Assembly: GCA_050948905.1 (NCBI GenBank)
Contig: JBMNES010000001.1
Coordinates: 124,001-188,000 of the forward strand
Direction: 5' to 3'
Source of the DNA: DTKD01 sp050948905
GTDB lineage: Bacteria; Armatimonadota; UBA5829
Length of the DNA: 64,000 nt
Position 1 is the stretch's first letter. Each line of letters starts with the position of its first letter. Of the stretch, positions 1 to 8,915 are shown in pieces. The position numbers and the translations under genes were made by a program. The notes below the pieces were generated by a model. It was not told the origin of the DNA. It made no database searches and saw nothing but the letters and a program-made list of their open reading frames with translations.

Positions 1-1011
1 CAGCGTATCCCAATACCGCGGCTCGTTTTCCAGGTAAAATGCCTCAATCCAACCCAAATCGCCGCCATTTTGCTTCTGCAGCATCGCGACCGCTTCGTCC
101 AGGCGTTTGTAGCGATATTGATTCAGCACAGCGCTGTTCATCGTCAACCACGGCGTGTTAGACCACTGATTCGGCACGCTGAGGCAATAATGGGTGTCAT
201 AACGATCTCCCAATAGAGCTTTCAGGGCTTCGTCTTCCGGCAGCTCGGTTTTAGGGGCGTAGCAGATTTGTTGATATTTGATGTCGCTGAATTTTCCGCC
301 CTCGCTGTCAGGCACTCCCACGGGCGTCCCGCTCCACCAACTTACCCAACCGAGAAACACTGGAATATTATATTTCGCGGCGAGATCGGCGCAGGTCTTT
401 ATCTCCGCCAGGACTTTTTCTTCCGATCGATTGGCGAAGCGTATTTCAGCGCTGAATCCAATCCCGATGCCGTATCTGGCTTTAGGGCGAATCCCGTCGG
501 CCAGCATCTTTACGTAGCCCTCGACAGCATCGGTCTCCTCCGGGTGTACCAGGCCAAGCACGCGGAATCTGTCGGCTGCCAGCAGAGTATCCAACTCCTT
601 TTGACTGACAACCCACCAACCCGAAGAACTGAATACCGGAGCAGAGTTGGCGGAGGCGCTGCGAATGGACAGCGAGTTGACAGGTTGTGAGGTCTTTATA
701 AAGAACGTCTCAGGGCCAAATCCTATGCCCCGCCGCCGACGCTCATATTCTAAACCTGATCCGGAAACCGTGTAATGGTATTCGGCGCACCCCGGCTTGT
801 CGGGGTATACCTCGGTTATAGCGATGTAGCCGCTCTTGTTCTTCTCTGAGGGAGAATGGGGACCGAGTTTGTTACTGACGGCAAAAATTCTGTTGTGGCT
901 GCCGATAAAACCGGAGAGATTATCCTCATAAGAGGACGCAAATGCAACACCAGCGGATGCGATTATTAATATAACCAACCTCGCCAACAAAGCCCCAAAT
1001 GAATGATCCAT
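1..1011 (-). CDS. Secreted protein of unknown function, 3' end beyond window
   Basis: An open frame runs leftward from an ATG at 1011 to the window edge without a stop, giving about 337 residues of a longer protein. GGAGG lies about 7 bases before the ATG, and the start is only 4 bases after the stop of the peptidase gene, so the two are probably co-transcribed. The first 25 residues form a signal peptide (MDHSFGALLARL, then a hydrophobic run ending VAFAS). Further on there is an aromatic patch with WVSWWSG near residue 225. I do not recognise the family. Export and the Trp-rich segment would fit a polysaccharide-active or cell-wall enzyme, but that is inference only. Confidence 0.7.
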   Translation of the reverse strand, partial: MDHSFGALLARLVILIIASAGVAFASSYEDNLSGFIGSHNRIFAVSNKLGPHSPSEKNKSGYIAITEVYPDKPGCAEYHYTVSGSGLEYERRRRGIGFGPETFFIKTSQPVNSLSIRSASANSAPVFSSSGWWVVSQKELDTLLAADRFRVLGLVHPEETDAVEGYVKMLADGIRPKARYGIGIGFSAEIRFANRSEEKVLAEIKTCADLAAKYNIPVFLGWVSWWSGTPVGVPDSEGGKFSDIKYQQICYAPKTELPEDEALKALLGDRYDTHYCLSVPNQWSNTPWLTMNSAVLNQYRYKRLDEAVAMLQKQNGGDLGWIEAFYLENEPRYWDTL

Positions 1012-1015
1012 ACTG

Positions 1016-2158
1016 CTAACCTCCGCCGGGGTTAACCGGACGCCCATTGACGCGCTTTTCGAAATGGCAGTGTGGGCCAGTGGAATAGCCGGTGCTGCCG
1101 GATTTGGCGATAACTTCGCCCTGTTTTACGCTCTGTCCAACCCTTACAAGCAGTTTGGAGTTGTGTCCGTAGAGCGTCTGCACTCCTCCACCGTGATCCA
1201 ACACTACTCCGTAACCATAAGCCGTCATCCACCCGGCAATTATCACCACCCCATCTGCTGCCGCCTTCACAGGAGTGCCTGTGGGACAGGCGATATCTAT
1301 CCCTGTATGCAGTTTATAGACCTTTGTGATCGGATGGACGCGATAGCCAAATCGCGAGGTGATACGACCCGATACAGGATATATCAATCCACCTGTGAAC
1401 GCTTTCGCCGCTCTTTTCGCTCCGGCTGGAGTGTTTTGAATGCGCCGAATCTGTTCCTCAATGGCCTGAGACTCTGCCTCAAGCTGAGCAAGCGCCTGCT
1501 CCATCAACTTGGTGTCATTTTCTATCCGGCTGATCTGCTGCTGCTTACTGTCGGCCAGAGTCGAAATCTGATTTCGTTCAGCGATCAGCTTCGTCTGCAA
1601 AGAAGCTATCTGCTCGACTCGCCTGGCCTGGCGCTGTTTATCTGCCTCAATGGAAGTCTTTAACTGCCTTATCTGAGTGATCAGCTCAGTGTCCGCCTTC
1701 AGTATCTGTTGTAGATAATAGGCGCGGCTGAGAAATGTCCACATATTAGTAGCACCAAGCACGACATCGACGTAGTTGAGGTCCTCGCCCTCATAGATAT
1801 CGACTATGCGCCGATTGAGTAGATCCTGTCGCCGATGCAGGCGCTTGGTGGTCTTTTCGAGTCGTTCGGTGGTAAGCTTGAGGTCGTTACGTGCATCGAA
1901 GAGTTTAATATTGTTGTTATTGAGCCGATCCTGTGCGTCATCGAGCTTGGATTCCACAACAGCCAACTGCCCTAAAACCGTTTTCTTCTGGTTTTCGTTG
2001 ACGCGGATCTTATATTTGACCTGGTTGATACGCTTGTTGACACTGCCAAGTTTGCTGCTTAAAGGCACCGGTTTTTTAGCGGCCACGGCACACACCTGCA
2101 GCCCCACCGCGATGACCAACACCATCGCAACAATTGATCGTTTTGCATTATCGAACAC
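1016..2158 (-). CDS. LytM/M23 peptidase with N-terminal coiled coil (FtsEX-associated, EnvC-like)
   Basis: 380 residues from a GTG preceded by GGAG 6 bases away. Residues 1-27 are a signal peptide, about 35-245 are a long coiled coil, and about 265-378 are a LytM (M23) domain. The zinc ligands are all visible: HTGID (H284, D288) and the HCH of GPHCHFE (H363, H365). EnvC itself is a degenerate activator lacking these ligands, so this protein is probably a working peptidoglycan endopeptidase controlled by FtsEX rather than only an activator. It directly follows ftsE-ftsX in the same direction, which supports the pairing. It probably acts at the septum, with the coiled coil contacting the FtsX periplasmic loop. 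Confidence 0.9.
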   Translation of the reverse strand: MFDNAKRSIVAMVLVIAVGLQVCAVAAKKPVPLSSKLGSVNKRINQVKYKIRVNENQKKTVLGQLAVVESKLDDAQDRLNNNNIKLFDARNDLKLTTERLEKTTKRLHRRQDLLNRRIVDIYEGEDLNYVDVVLGATNMWTFLSRAYYLQQILKADTELITQIRQLKTSIEADKQRQARRVEQIASLQTKLIAERNQISTLADSKQQQISRIENDTKLMEQALAQLEAESQAIEEQIRRIQNTPAGAKRAAKAFTGGLIYPVSGRITSRFGYRVHPITKVYKLHTGIDIACPTGTPVKAAADGVVIIAGWMTAYGYGVVLDHGGGVQTLYGHNSKLLVRVGQSVKQGEVIAKSGSTGYSTGPHCHFEKRVNGRPVNPGGG

Positions 2159-2187
2159 AAGCGGCTCCTTCGAAGATAGAGTCGAGG

Positions 2188-3063
2188 TCAGTCGCTGAGA
2201 AATCGTCTAATTGACATAAAACTACCGGCAGCGCCGATACCAATTCCCAACACAATCAGCGCCAGCGCCAGCAAAGATGGATCGACATCGCTGTGGAATT
2301 GGGCCATAAACGGCAGCCTTTCGACCGTCTGCGACACATAAACCCCGCCCAACTTGAGCAACAGCCAGGCCGCCAGCGCACCCGCCGCGCCAAAGACCAC
2401 GCCCTCGACAATCAATGGCACCCGCACAAACCAGTTCGTAGCGCCCACCAGTTTCATAATTCGAATCTCGCGCCTGCGAGCATACATAGTGAGCTTGATT
2501 GCATTGCTTATAATAAAAGTGGCCGTGATCAGCAGCACTATAACCCCGGTGACGCTGATTCCCCTCACCACACGGGCCAGCGCCATTATCCGACTCAGCT
2601 CTTCTCGTCCGTCTCTGACAGTATGCACAGCCGCCATAAGACGTATCTTATTAGCTATAGACGTTGTTTGTGAGGCGTCGGTAACCTTAACATCTATAGA
2701 GTAAGGCAGCGGGTTGTTCTGCATGCCGGCGGATTCGATATTGGGGTTTGAACGCTTGAACTGCGCCCACTCCTCGTCTTTGCAGAGGACTGTCGCACTG
2801 CCGACATAGGGCATTTTCGCGATCTTGTCTGCCACGGCCTGCGATTGAGCTTTGTCGGCCTTTGTATTTAGATAGACAGCAATCTGGAACTTGCCAATTT
2901 GAGAGGCCATAAAGTGATTGGCCCCCAGCGCCACCATTACAAACGCGCCAAGTATGCCCAAAGATAACGCAATGGTCGAGATGGACGCGAAAGCCATCAG
3001 GCCGTTGCGCTTGATACCTGTGAATGCTTCCTGTATGAGAAATTCTATGCTGCTAAGATTCAA
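2188..3063 (-). CDS. ftsX: Cell division ABC transporter permease FtsX
   Basis: FtsX-type permease with one transmembrane helix near the N terminus, a large extracytoplasmic domain (about 50-155) and three C-terminal helices. The family signature around KRNGLMAFASIST is clear. With FtsE it couples ATP hydrolysis to activation of septal peptidoglycan hydrolases. The start is uncertain. A TTG at 3063 gives an N terminus matching the family (NLSSIEFLIQEAF) and overlaps ftsE by 11 bases. The longer ATG/TTG version from 3114 (308 residues) overlaps ftsE by 62 bases. Neither has a strong ribosome site. The gene lies between ftsE and the LytM peptidase gene. Confidence 0.9.
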   Translation of the reverse strand: MNLSSIEFLIQEAFTGIKRNGLMAFASISTIALSLGILGAFVMVALGANHFMASQIGKFQIAVYLNTKADKAQSQAVADKIAKMPYVGSATVLCKDEEWAQFKRSNPNIESAGMQNNPLPYSIDVKVTDASQTTSIANKIRLMAAVHTVRDGREELSRIMALARVVRGISVTGVIVLLITATFIISNAIKLTMYARRREIRIMKLVGATNWFVRVPLIVEGVVFGAAGALAAWLLLKLGGVYVSQTVERLPFMAQFHSDVDPSLLALALIVLGIGIGAAGSFMSIRRFLSD

Positions 3064-3742
3064 CGTGTTGATACGTGCCTTTGTGTTCGTCGTGGATAAG
3101 GTAGCCCGCATCAAGCCGGATGACTCGTTTTTTCATGCGGTCTACTATCTGGCTATCGTGAGTGGCGACCATTACCGTCGCCCCGCGAATGTTGATTTGA
3201 TCGAGGAGTTGCATAATCTCCCACGAAGTGTCCGGGTCGAGGTTGCCGGTAGGCTCGTCCGCGATCAGCAGTGTGGGATTGTTGACCAGTGCCCTGGCGA
3301 TAGCCGCCCGCTGCTGCTCACCGCCGGACATTTGATGGGGAAACGCATCGCATCTGTGTGTCAAGCCGACCAGGGCCAGCGCGTCCCCGATACGACGACG
3401 AATCTCCCTGGGATGCGCACCAATCACCCTCAGCGCAAAGGCCAGGTTCTCCCAGACATTTTTCTGCGGCAGCAGTTTGAAGTCCTGAAAGACTACGCCG
3501 AGTTTGCGTCGTAGAAAAGGCACATCGGCGGGTTTCATATCGGTGAGATTTTCACCGTTGACAAAAACCGTGCCCTGACTCGCCGACATCTCACGGTAGA
3601 GCAGCCTTAGCAAGGTAGATTTGCCGCTTCCGGTCGAGCCTACTACAAAGGCAAACTCACCTTTTTCGATGGACAGGCTGAGGTCGTTGAGCGCGCGTAC
3701 GCCGTTGTCGTACTCAACGAATACATCTTTTAATGAAATCAT
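3053..3742 (-). CDS. ftsE: Cell division ATP-binding protein FtsE
   Basis: ABC ATPase of about 229 residues. It has Walker A GSTGSGKST, Q-loop in VVFQDFKLL, signature SGGEQQR, Walker B LLIADEPTGNLD and H-loop ATHD, all intact. It pairs with FtsX to signal to the LytM peptidase encoded downstream. The ATG at 3742 (MISLKDVF) fits the family length. A GTG at 3757 would add five residues, and neither start has an obvious Shine-Dalgarno. It heads a leftward ftsE-ftsX-LytM-unknown operon and is divergent from lptF. Confidence 0.95.
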   Translation of the reverse strand: MISLKDVFVEYDNGVRALNDLSLSIEKGEFAFVVGSTGSGKSTLLRLLYREMSASQGTVFVNGENLTDMKPADVPFLRRKLGVVFQDFKLLPQKNVWENLAFALRVIGAHPREIRRRIGDALALVGLTHRCDAFPHQMSGGEQQRAAIARALVNNPTLLIADEPTGNLDPDTSWEIMQLLDQINIRGATVMVATHDSQIVDRMKKRVIRLDAGYLIHDEHKGTYQHVES

Positions 3743-3757
3743 GGATTTATCGCCCAC

Positions 3758-3910
3758 GAAGCAATTATAGCGGGGCGGCGGCTAATAGGCAATAACGAGT
3801 AAAATCTATTTGATCTTCGTCCACAAAGCTGCGGTTTTGCCGCCAGCGCTTATGCATTATACGGCTATTGTCTGTGATCTTTCCGTGCTACAATATAATC
3901 GGGCCGATCA
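3758..3910. promoter_or_regulatory. Divergent intergenic region ftsE / lptF
   Basis: 153 bases separate the divergent ftsE and lptF starts. Just before lptF there is an AT-rich TACAATATAAT stretch (about 3889-3899) that could serve as a -10 element, giving a very short leader. No convincing -35 or ribosome site is visible. Confidence 0.3.
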
Positions 3911-4993
3911 ATGAAGACACTTGATAAATACGTCATCACGGAGATGGTGGTTCCATTCATTGCAGGATTCGCAGTCGTGCTGATCCTGTTCGTCGGCACC
4001 ATTATATACAACAACACCCCGCTCATAGGAAGCCGCCTGCAGCAATGGCCGCAGGTGCTTTACTTTATTATTCTACAGACGCCACGTTACGTGATGCTTG
4101 CCCTGCCGTCGGGTGCTCTTTTTGGAACTGCGCTTGCAATCAGCAGATTGACCACAGATACTGAGACAACCATGATGCGCATGGCGGGAGTTAGCGCCAA
4201 AAGGATACTGCTGCCGATGCTGGTGCTTGGGGTGCTGCTATGTGGTGTGGCGTATATTTTTCAGGAAAGAGTCACCGTCTGGGCGGAGCAGAAGAGTGTT
4301 GAGACCTACAAATGGCTGGCGAGCGCTCCAGGGCCGCTGCCAATCCAGGCGAAGGTGGTCTTTTGGGCGGAGAACTATTGTTTTTATGTTAGCACTGTGC
4401 AGCGTGAGAATAATAAACTGACACTGGGAAAGGTGTTGATTTATGAGCCGCCTGTTACCGTTGGCGGCTTTCCTACCCTGACTACGGCTGAATCCGCAGT
4501 CGAAGAAGGTCGGGTCTGCAGGCTGTATAACGGCACGATATTCAGAATGAGCGACTCCGGTGATCCGGTGCTTGTGGGCAAGTTCAAGTCGATGAAACTG
4601 GACCTGAGACGGGCGCTGGGCAATTATATGAACCAGGAGCAAAAACAGCCGGAGGCGATGTCGATCGGGGAACTGCGCGAGCAGATGAAGTTGTTGGAAA
4701 AAAGCGGCCATAAGACGGATCGTTACCGGCTTGAACTCGGCAGCAAACTCGCACTGCCGCTCAGTTCGTTCATATTGATATTGTGTGTAGGCCCGCTGAG
4801 CTTGAAATATGGCAGGCGCGGCGGGTTTATGGGCGTGCTGCTGGGCATAGGGGTGCTTTTCTTCTACTATAACGTGATGGTTTTCAGCAAGATATTCGGT
4901 GAGAATAATCTGCTGTCACCATCAATTGCAGGTTGGAGCGAGGTTATAGTATTCGGATTGGTCGGTATGTACCTGCTGTGGAAGGTAGATTAG
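3911..4993 (+). CDS. LptF/LptG family (YjgP/YjgQ) permease
   Basis: 360 residues. Three transmembrane helices lie in the first 120 residues, followed by a periplasmic beta-rich domain (about 125-265) and three C-terminal helices, the standard layout of LptF/LptG. These permeases pull lipopolysaccharide or a related glycolipid from the inner membrane into the Lpt bridge with LptB. The gene is 69 bases before an LptD-like gene, so outer-membrane glycolipid export is the likely role and the organism is probably diderm. Only one of the F/G pair is present here. The partner and lptB must lie elsewhere. Confidence 0.9.
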   Translation: MKTLDKYVITEMVVPFIAGFAVVLILFVGTIIYNNTPLIGSRLQQWPQVLYFIILQTPRYVMLALPSGALFGTALAISRLTTDTETTMMRMAGVSAKRILLPMLVLGVLLCGVAYIFQERVTVWAEQKSVETYKWLASAPGPLPIQAKVVFWAENYCFYVSTVQRENNKLTLGKVLIYEPPVTVGGFPTLTTAESAVEEGRVCRLYNGTIFRMSDSGDPVLVGKFKSMKLDLRRALGNYMNQEQKQPEAMSIGELREQMKLLEKSGHKTDRYRLELGSKLALPLSSFILILCVGPLSLKYGRRGGFMGVLLGIGVLFFYYNVMVFSKIFGENNLLSPSIAGWSEVIVFGLVGMYLLWKVD

Positions 4994-5062
4994 CAGGCAA
5001 TCGCTAATAGGTGATGAGAAGGCTGCCTGGTCAGTCTAATCCTGCTTTCGAGGAGAGTCGCC

Positions 5063-7432
5063 GTGCGAATGCTTATCGTGTGCCTGGTTGTGGCATTCGT
5101 ATGCGCCGCTGTGTCGGGATCATCCGCAACCCTGCCGGCGATTCCACCGCCCGATGTCGAACAAACGACGATAAATGCGCCTTCTCCTGCCGAGCAGATC
5201 AAGACCGGAGATGAAATCCGCCCGCCTCTGTTGGATATCCCCTCCCCTATCCAGCCATCGAAACCGATTGGCCCATTTGAGCAACCTTCTCCAGTGCCAG
5301 ATCTCGGCGAAGGGTTTATACGAATATCAGCGGATTCGATAAAGACGACCACTGATGAAGACGGAAGACCTCTGTTGACCACCGCATCGGGCAAGGTAAC
5401 TGCACGATATCGGGACATGTCCATCACTGCGGCCAAGGGCACTGTGGATTATAAGACTAATATCGCTGTCTTTGAAGAAGATGTCGTCTTTAAGCTGGGG
5501 ATTCAGGAAGCGAAGGGCAATCGGGTGGAGGTGAATATCCAGACGTGGCAGTGGTCCATTGAGACGGCGAACGTCGAGGTGACGCCCGAATTCGTGAAAG
5601 GCATGATCAAGGCACCGGTGTTTGCAGGGTCGAAAAAACTATCCGGGGTGCGGGATCAAGAGGTTTCGGCCTTTCAATCACACGTCACTACCTGCAATCT
5701 GGCTCATCCACATTACGACATACTGACTCAAGAGATGACCGTGTATCCTAACGATAAAATTATCTTCACCAACGCGCAGTTTGTGGTGTTGGGCAAAAGG
5801 CTGGTCACGCTGAGAAGGTTTGTGGTGCCGATACGGGATGTGCATAAAAACCCGAACCTTATACCCAGAGTCGGGCAGTCTGCAGAGGAAGGCGTTTATT
5901 TGAAGCTGGGATATTCGGCGCTGGCGTCGAAGTCGAACACAACTTACCTGCTTGCAGATCTGATGCAGAGAAAGGGAGTCGGGCTGGGCATACAGGATAC
6001 TTATAAACTAAAATCCGGCAGCGGGAATTTGTTTTTTTACGCACTGGACGATAGGAATATCAATGAGCAGACCTTTACCGGCAGATTCAATCACCTCCAG
6101 CAGTTCGGGGACATCAAGATGGAAGCGGCCAGCGAATTGAGATCGAACAGCTATCTCTACGCTCCTCAAAGTAAATCATTCAACAACCGCCTGGCGTTTA
6201 CGAGGGACAAACTGGGAGCGCGGTCGTCTTTGATGCTCAGCCAGTCGATAAACGACCTGTTTCAGCGAACCACTACCTTGACCGCGTCGGCACGGCACAG
6301 GCAGGGGTTCGGCTCGAAATCTTATTGGGACACGAGCTTTGACTATACGGATTATGGGTCTTCTGCCGGCAGCCGGGCGAGGTTGGTGTCTCAGACTTTG
6401 TATTCCAGGCGCGAAGATAAGTTCGACTGGGAGGTGTCCGCTCAGAAGATAACTGACCTCAGCGATGAGGCATTTGTTGGAAAAGGGCAATTTGGAGGAA
6501 TCGAGCGCCTGCCGGAGGTGGCGATAAGCTCCGACACCACCAGGCTGGGTCATATTCTGCCGTTTGGACTGCCCGCACAGATGAAGTTCAGTTACGGCAG
6601 ATTCGCTCAGTTCCCGTTGGCGGAGATCGACCGCGGTTTTCTGGATATTACTTCTCCTACCAAACATTACGACCTCTCATCGACCTGGTCGGCGGCTGCG
6701 GGGGCTGGTTTTAAGCAATTTGTATATGGTGACAGCACTGCCCAGTACTCTATAGACGCGGATGCGCAAGTGTCTAAGAAATTGGGAGATACTTCTACAT
6801 TCTCGCTCACTTATCGCTATCAGATGCCGAGGGGATTCTCTCCGTTTCGATTTGACTATATAGGTAAGTATAACATTCTTAATGCAAGCTTAGACTTGAC
6901 TGACAATGATAAATTCAATATGAGCCTGATCGGTGGTTATAATTTTGAGCAAAAATTGTTTCCCTGGCAGGACTCGGTGGTGCGGTTATCCTATACACCG
7001 ACCAACAGCCTGCTGTTATACACCGCAACCGGTTATGACTTTAATCGGTCGCAGTGGAGGCAGGTTATAAACCAGCTCCGGATCCGTGCAAAAGATGATT
7101 TTAAACTTGATGTGGGGACACGGTATGATCCGATAGGAAAACGGCTGGCGACCGTGCGAAGCGTGCTGGATATGTCGATAGGAGACAAGAACCGGGTGCA
7201 GGCACTGGCCGGGTGGAACGGAATAACTAAGGAGTTTGATTATAAAGGGCTTGCGATCACGCGGGATCTGCACTGTTGGGAGGCGGCTCTGACTTACATA
7301 GACCAGGGCGGATTTTACTCGGACAAGGGATTGTATTTCACAGTGCGAATCAAGGCGTTTCCGATGCTGGACACATTCGGGATGGGTAACTTCGGCCAGG
7401 CACTGGATACCAGCGTGGGGCAGGTGTATTAA
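5063..7432 (+). CDS. LptD/OstA-like outer-membrane assembly protein
   Basis: 789 residues from a GTG with AGGAG 7 bases upstream; an ATG two codons later is less well placed. A signal peptide covers residues 1-20. A proline-rich linker follows, then an OstA/LptA-like beta-jellyroll region (about 85-190). The remainder is a long stretch of alternating beta strands with many aromatic residues ending in VGQVY, as expected for an outer-membrane barrel. LptD inserts lipopolysaccharide-type lipids into the outer leaflet. Pairing with the adjacent lptF-type gene supports this. Identity to proteobacterial LptD is probably low, so the exact substrate is uncertain. Confidence 0.8.
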   Translation: MRMLIVCLVVAFVCAAVSGSSATLPAIPPPDVEQTTINAPSPAEQIKTGDEIRPPLLDIPSPIQPSKPIGPFEQPSPVPDLGEGFIRISADSIKTTTDEDGRPLLTTASGKVTARYRDMSITAAKGTVDYKTNIAVFEEDVVFKLGIQEAKGNRVEVNIQTWQWSIETANVEVTPEFVKGMIKAPVFAGSKKLSGVRDQEVSAFQSHVTTCNLAHPHYDILTQEMTVYPNDKIIFTNAQFVVLGKRLVTLRRFVVPIRDVHKNPNLIPRVGQSAEEGVYLKLGYSALASKSNTTYLLADLMQRKGVGLGIQDTYKLKSGSGNLFFYALDDRNINEQTFTGRFNHLQQFGDIKMEAASELRSNSYLYAPQSKSFNNRLAFTRDKLGARSSLMLSQSINDLFQRTTTLTASARHRQGFGSKSYWDTSFDYTDYGSSAGSRARLVSQTLYSRREDKFDWEVSAQKITDLSDEAFVGKGQFGGIERLPEVAISSDTTRLGHILPFGLPAQMKFSYGRFAQFPLAEIDRGFLDITSPTKHYDLSSTWSAAAGAGFKQFVYGDSTAQYSIDADAQVSKKLGDTSTFSLTYRYQMPRGFSPFRFDYIGKYNILNASLDLTDNDKFNMSLIGGYNFEQKLFPWQDSVVRLSYTPTNSLLLYTATGYDFNRSQWRQVINQLRIRAKDDFKLDVGTRYDPIGKRLATVRSVLDMSIGDKNRVQALAGWNGITKEFDYKGLAITRDLHCWEAALTYIDQGGFYSDKGLYFTVRIKAFPMLDTFGMGNFGQALDTSVGQVY

Positions 7433-7475
7433 CGATTGCCGGGCTGATTAGGCGTGGGTATAATGGCTGCGCAAA

Positions 7476-7584
7476 GGGAAAATGCGAAAACCAGAAAGGA
7501 AAATATGGTCGCGCTGAAGTCGGACTTCCGACGTCGGACTTCGGACATCGGAAAAAGCAGATTTCTCGCTGCGCTCGAAATGAC
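7476..7584 (+). repeat. Dispersed repeat R1, copy a (uninterrupted)
   Basis: A modular repeat: an A/G-rich part built on GCGAAAACCAGAAAG, then CGGACTTCGGACATCGG, then the conserved hairpin GCAGATTTCTCGCTGCGCTC ending in GAAATGAC (about 7557-7584). The hairpin module is identical to the sequence split by the nearby IS110, so it serves as an empty-site reference. Confidence 0.85.
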
Positions 7585-7617
7585 GAGAGATACGCGCTCG
7601 GAATGCAGGGAATGAAT

Positions 7618-7743
7618 AACGCGAAAGCGCGAAAAGGGCGAAAGGCGCGAAAGGAAATTAGATTTATCGAAATGTGGATGGCGGAATGTTGAAAGGTCGG
7701 ACTTCGAACATCGGACATCGGACATCGGAAAAAGCAGATTTCT
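7618..7743 (+). repeat. Dispersed repeat R1, copy b left part (interrupted by IS110)
   Basis: The A/G-rich module and TCGGACATCGG module of R1 run into GCAGATTTCT at 7734-7743 and then stop abruptly. The missing right part, CGCTGCGCTCGAAATGAC, is found at 8941-8958 after the IS110 element. Confidence 0.85.
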
Positions 7744-7745
7744 TG

Positions 7746-7751
7746 TATTAT
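7746..7751 (+). promoter_or_regulatory. Left half (-10) of predicted circle-junction promoter
   Basis: TATTAT lies 2 bases inside the left end. TTGACA at 8920-8925 lies 15 bases inside the right end. When the ends are joined in an excised circle the spacing becomes exactly 17 bases, a near-consensus sigma-70 promoter firing into the bridge RNA. In the integrated state the two halves are about 1.2 kb apart. Confidence 0.7.
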
Positions 7752-7757
7752 GTTCTT

Positions 7758-7940
7758 GCCTGTCTATAATGGTGGATTATAGGACGCTATAGTCCACCTG
7801 GCAGAGGGGACGTGCAGATTTCAGTGCGTTAGAGCACGTTGGCGAGATTGTTTCCTCTGTCTTGATCAAGGCTTAATCCGGACGGTATCCTGGGTCCCTG
7901 ATTTATGGTGAACCCGTATGTACAAGGATGGACGCCTTAT
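7758..7940 (+). ncRNA. Predicted IS110 bridge RNA with all four guides readable
   Basis: Three structural units are seen in order. First, a 5' stem-loop: GGTGGA 7771-7776 with TCCACC 7793-7798. Second, a target-binding loop closed by an 8-bp stem (7800-7807 with 7854-7861, one G-U), carrying GCAGATTTC (7814-7822), a small GTGC/GCAC hairpin (7824-7837) and GGCGAG (7841-7846). Third, a donor-binding loop closed by AAGGC/GCCTT (7868-7872 with 7934-7938), carrying GACGGTATC (7881-7889), a GGGT/ACCC hairpin (7892-7915) and GTACAAG (7920-7926). GCAGATTTC equals the left target flank (7734-7742). GGCGAG pairs with core CT plus the right flank. GACGGTATC equals the element's right end (8931-8939). 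GTACAAG pairs with CTTGTAT at its left end (7742-7748). The 5' and 3' limits are estimates. Confidence 0.85.
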
Positions 7941-7955
7941 TTTCAGGAGAGACGA

Positions 7956-8915
7956 ATGCATTATCTAGGAATTGATGTATCCAAGGACAAATTCGATGTG
8001 GCACTGATGCTTGATGAGGCTGCGCCAGACCAATTCAAACAGAAAGTTTTCAGCAACAATAATGATGGCTACAACAAGCTCATTAAGTGGCTGGACAAAA
8101 GAGTATCGGAGCCTGTGCATTTTGCGATGGAGGCTACGAACATCTACTGGGAAGAGCTGGCAGTATTCTTGAACGACAAGGGTCTTACTGTGAGCGTGGT
8201 AAACCCTACGTTAGTAAAAAACGAAGCCAAATCTTGGGGAGTGCGCAACAAGACAGACAAAACCGATGCCACAGTGATTGCGCGGTTTTGTGCGGCCAAG
8301 AAGCCACAGGCGTGGGTAGCGCCGTCGGCCGAAATACGGGAACTGCGTGACCTGGTGAGATACCTGGAGACTCTACAGGACGAGAGACAGAGATACAAAA
8401 ACCGGCTGCAAACAGCATCATCTGAGCTTGTAAGGGCATCACTGAAGCAGTTGATAGCATTTCTAGATGCTGAGATTGGTACGTTGAAGAAGAGGATATC
8501 CAATCATATCAACCGGCATCCTGGTCTCAAGAAAGATGCGGAGCTTTTGGCCAGCATACCCGGCATTGGGCCAAAGACGGTAGCAGTGATTCTAAGCGAG
8601 TTGCCAGATGTAGCCAATTTCAGTTCTTCCAAGTCTGTGGCAGCGTATGCTGGTTTATCGCCCATGAAAGCGGAAAGCGGTAAACACAAAGGTGCGACCA
8701 GGTTGTGCAAGTTTGGCAATGCTCAACTCCGGCGGGCTCTATACTTTCCTGCTATTGCAGCAGCGACTCATAACGAGTATTTCCGCGAATTCTATACTAG
8801 GCTGACAAGACGGGACAAGTGCAAGATGATCGCGATCGGTGCGTGCATGAGAAAGCTTTTAGTGACCGCTTATGGAGTATTAAGATCTGGCAACCCTTTC
8901 CAAATGCCAGCTTAA
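7956..8915 (+). CDS. IS110-family transposase (RNA-guided DEDD/Ser recombinase)
   Basis: 319 residues from the ATG at 7956, which has AGGAGA 5 bases upstream and gives the family N terminus MHYLGIDVSK. An ATG at 7905 also exists in frame but lies inside the bridge RNA. The RuvC-like DEDD residues are visible as D7 (GIDVSK), E59 (MEATN), D101 and D104 (KTDKTDA). A coiled-coil region covers about 125-190. The C-terminal domain carries the PGIGPKTVA helix-hairpin-helix and the catalytic serine S241 in KAESGKHKG. No frameshift or stop is present, so the enzyme looks functional. It cuts and joins element and target under guidance of the bridge RNA encoded just upstream. Confidence 0.95.
   Translation: MHYLGIDVSKDKFDVALMLDEAAPDQFKQKVFSNNNDGYNKLIKWLDKRVSEPVHFAMEATNIYWEELAVFLNDKGLTVSVVNPTLVKNEAKSWGVRNKTDKTDATVIARFCAAKKPQAWVAPSAEIRELRDLVRYLETLQDERQRYKNRLQTASSELVRASLKQLIAFLDAEIGTLKKRISNHINRHPGLKKDAELLASIPGIGPKTVAVILSELPDVANFSSSKSVAAYAGLSPMKAESGKHKGATRLCKFGNAQLRRALYFPAIAAATHNEYFREFYTRLTRRDKCKMIAIGACMRKLLVTAYGVLRSGNPFQMPA

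Noticed and set aside
7905..7955. 17-codon N-terminal extension of the transposase
   Set aside because: This stretch encodes part of the bridge RNA donor loop. The ATG at 7956 has the ribosome site and family N terminus.
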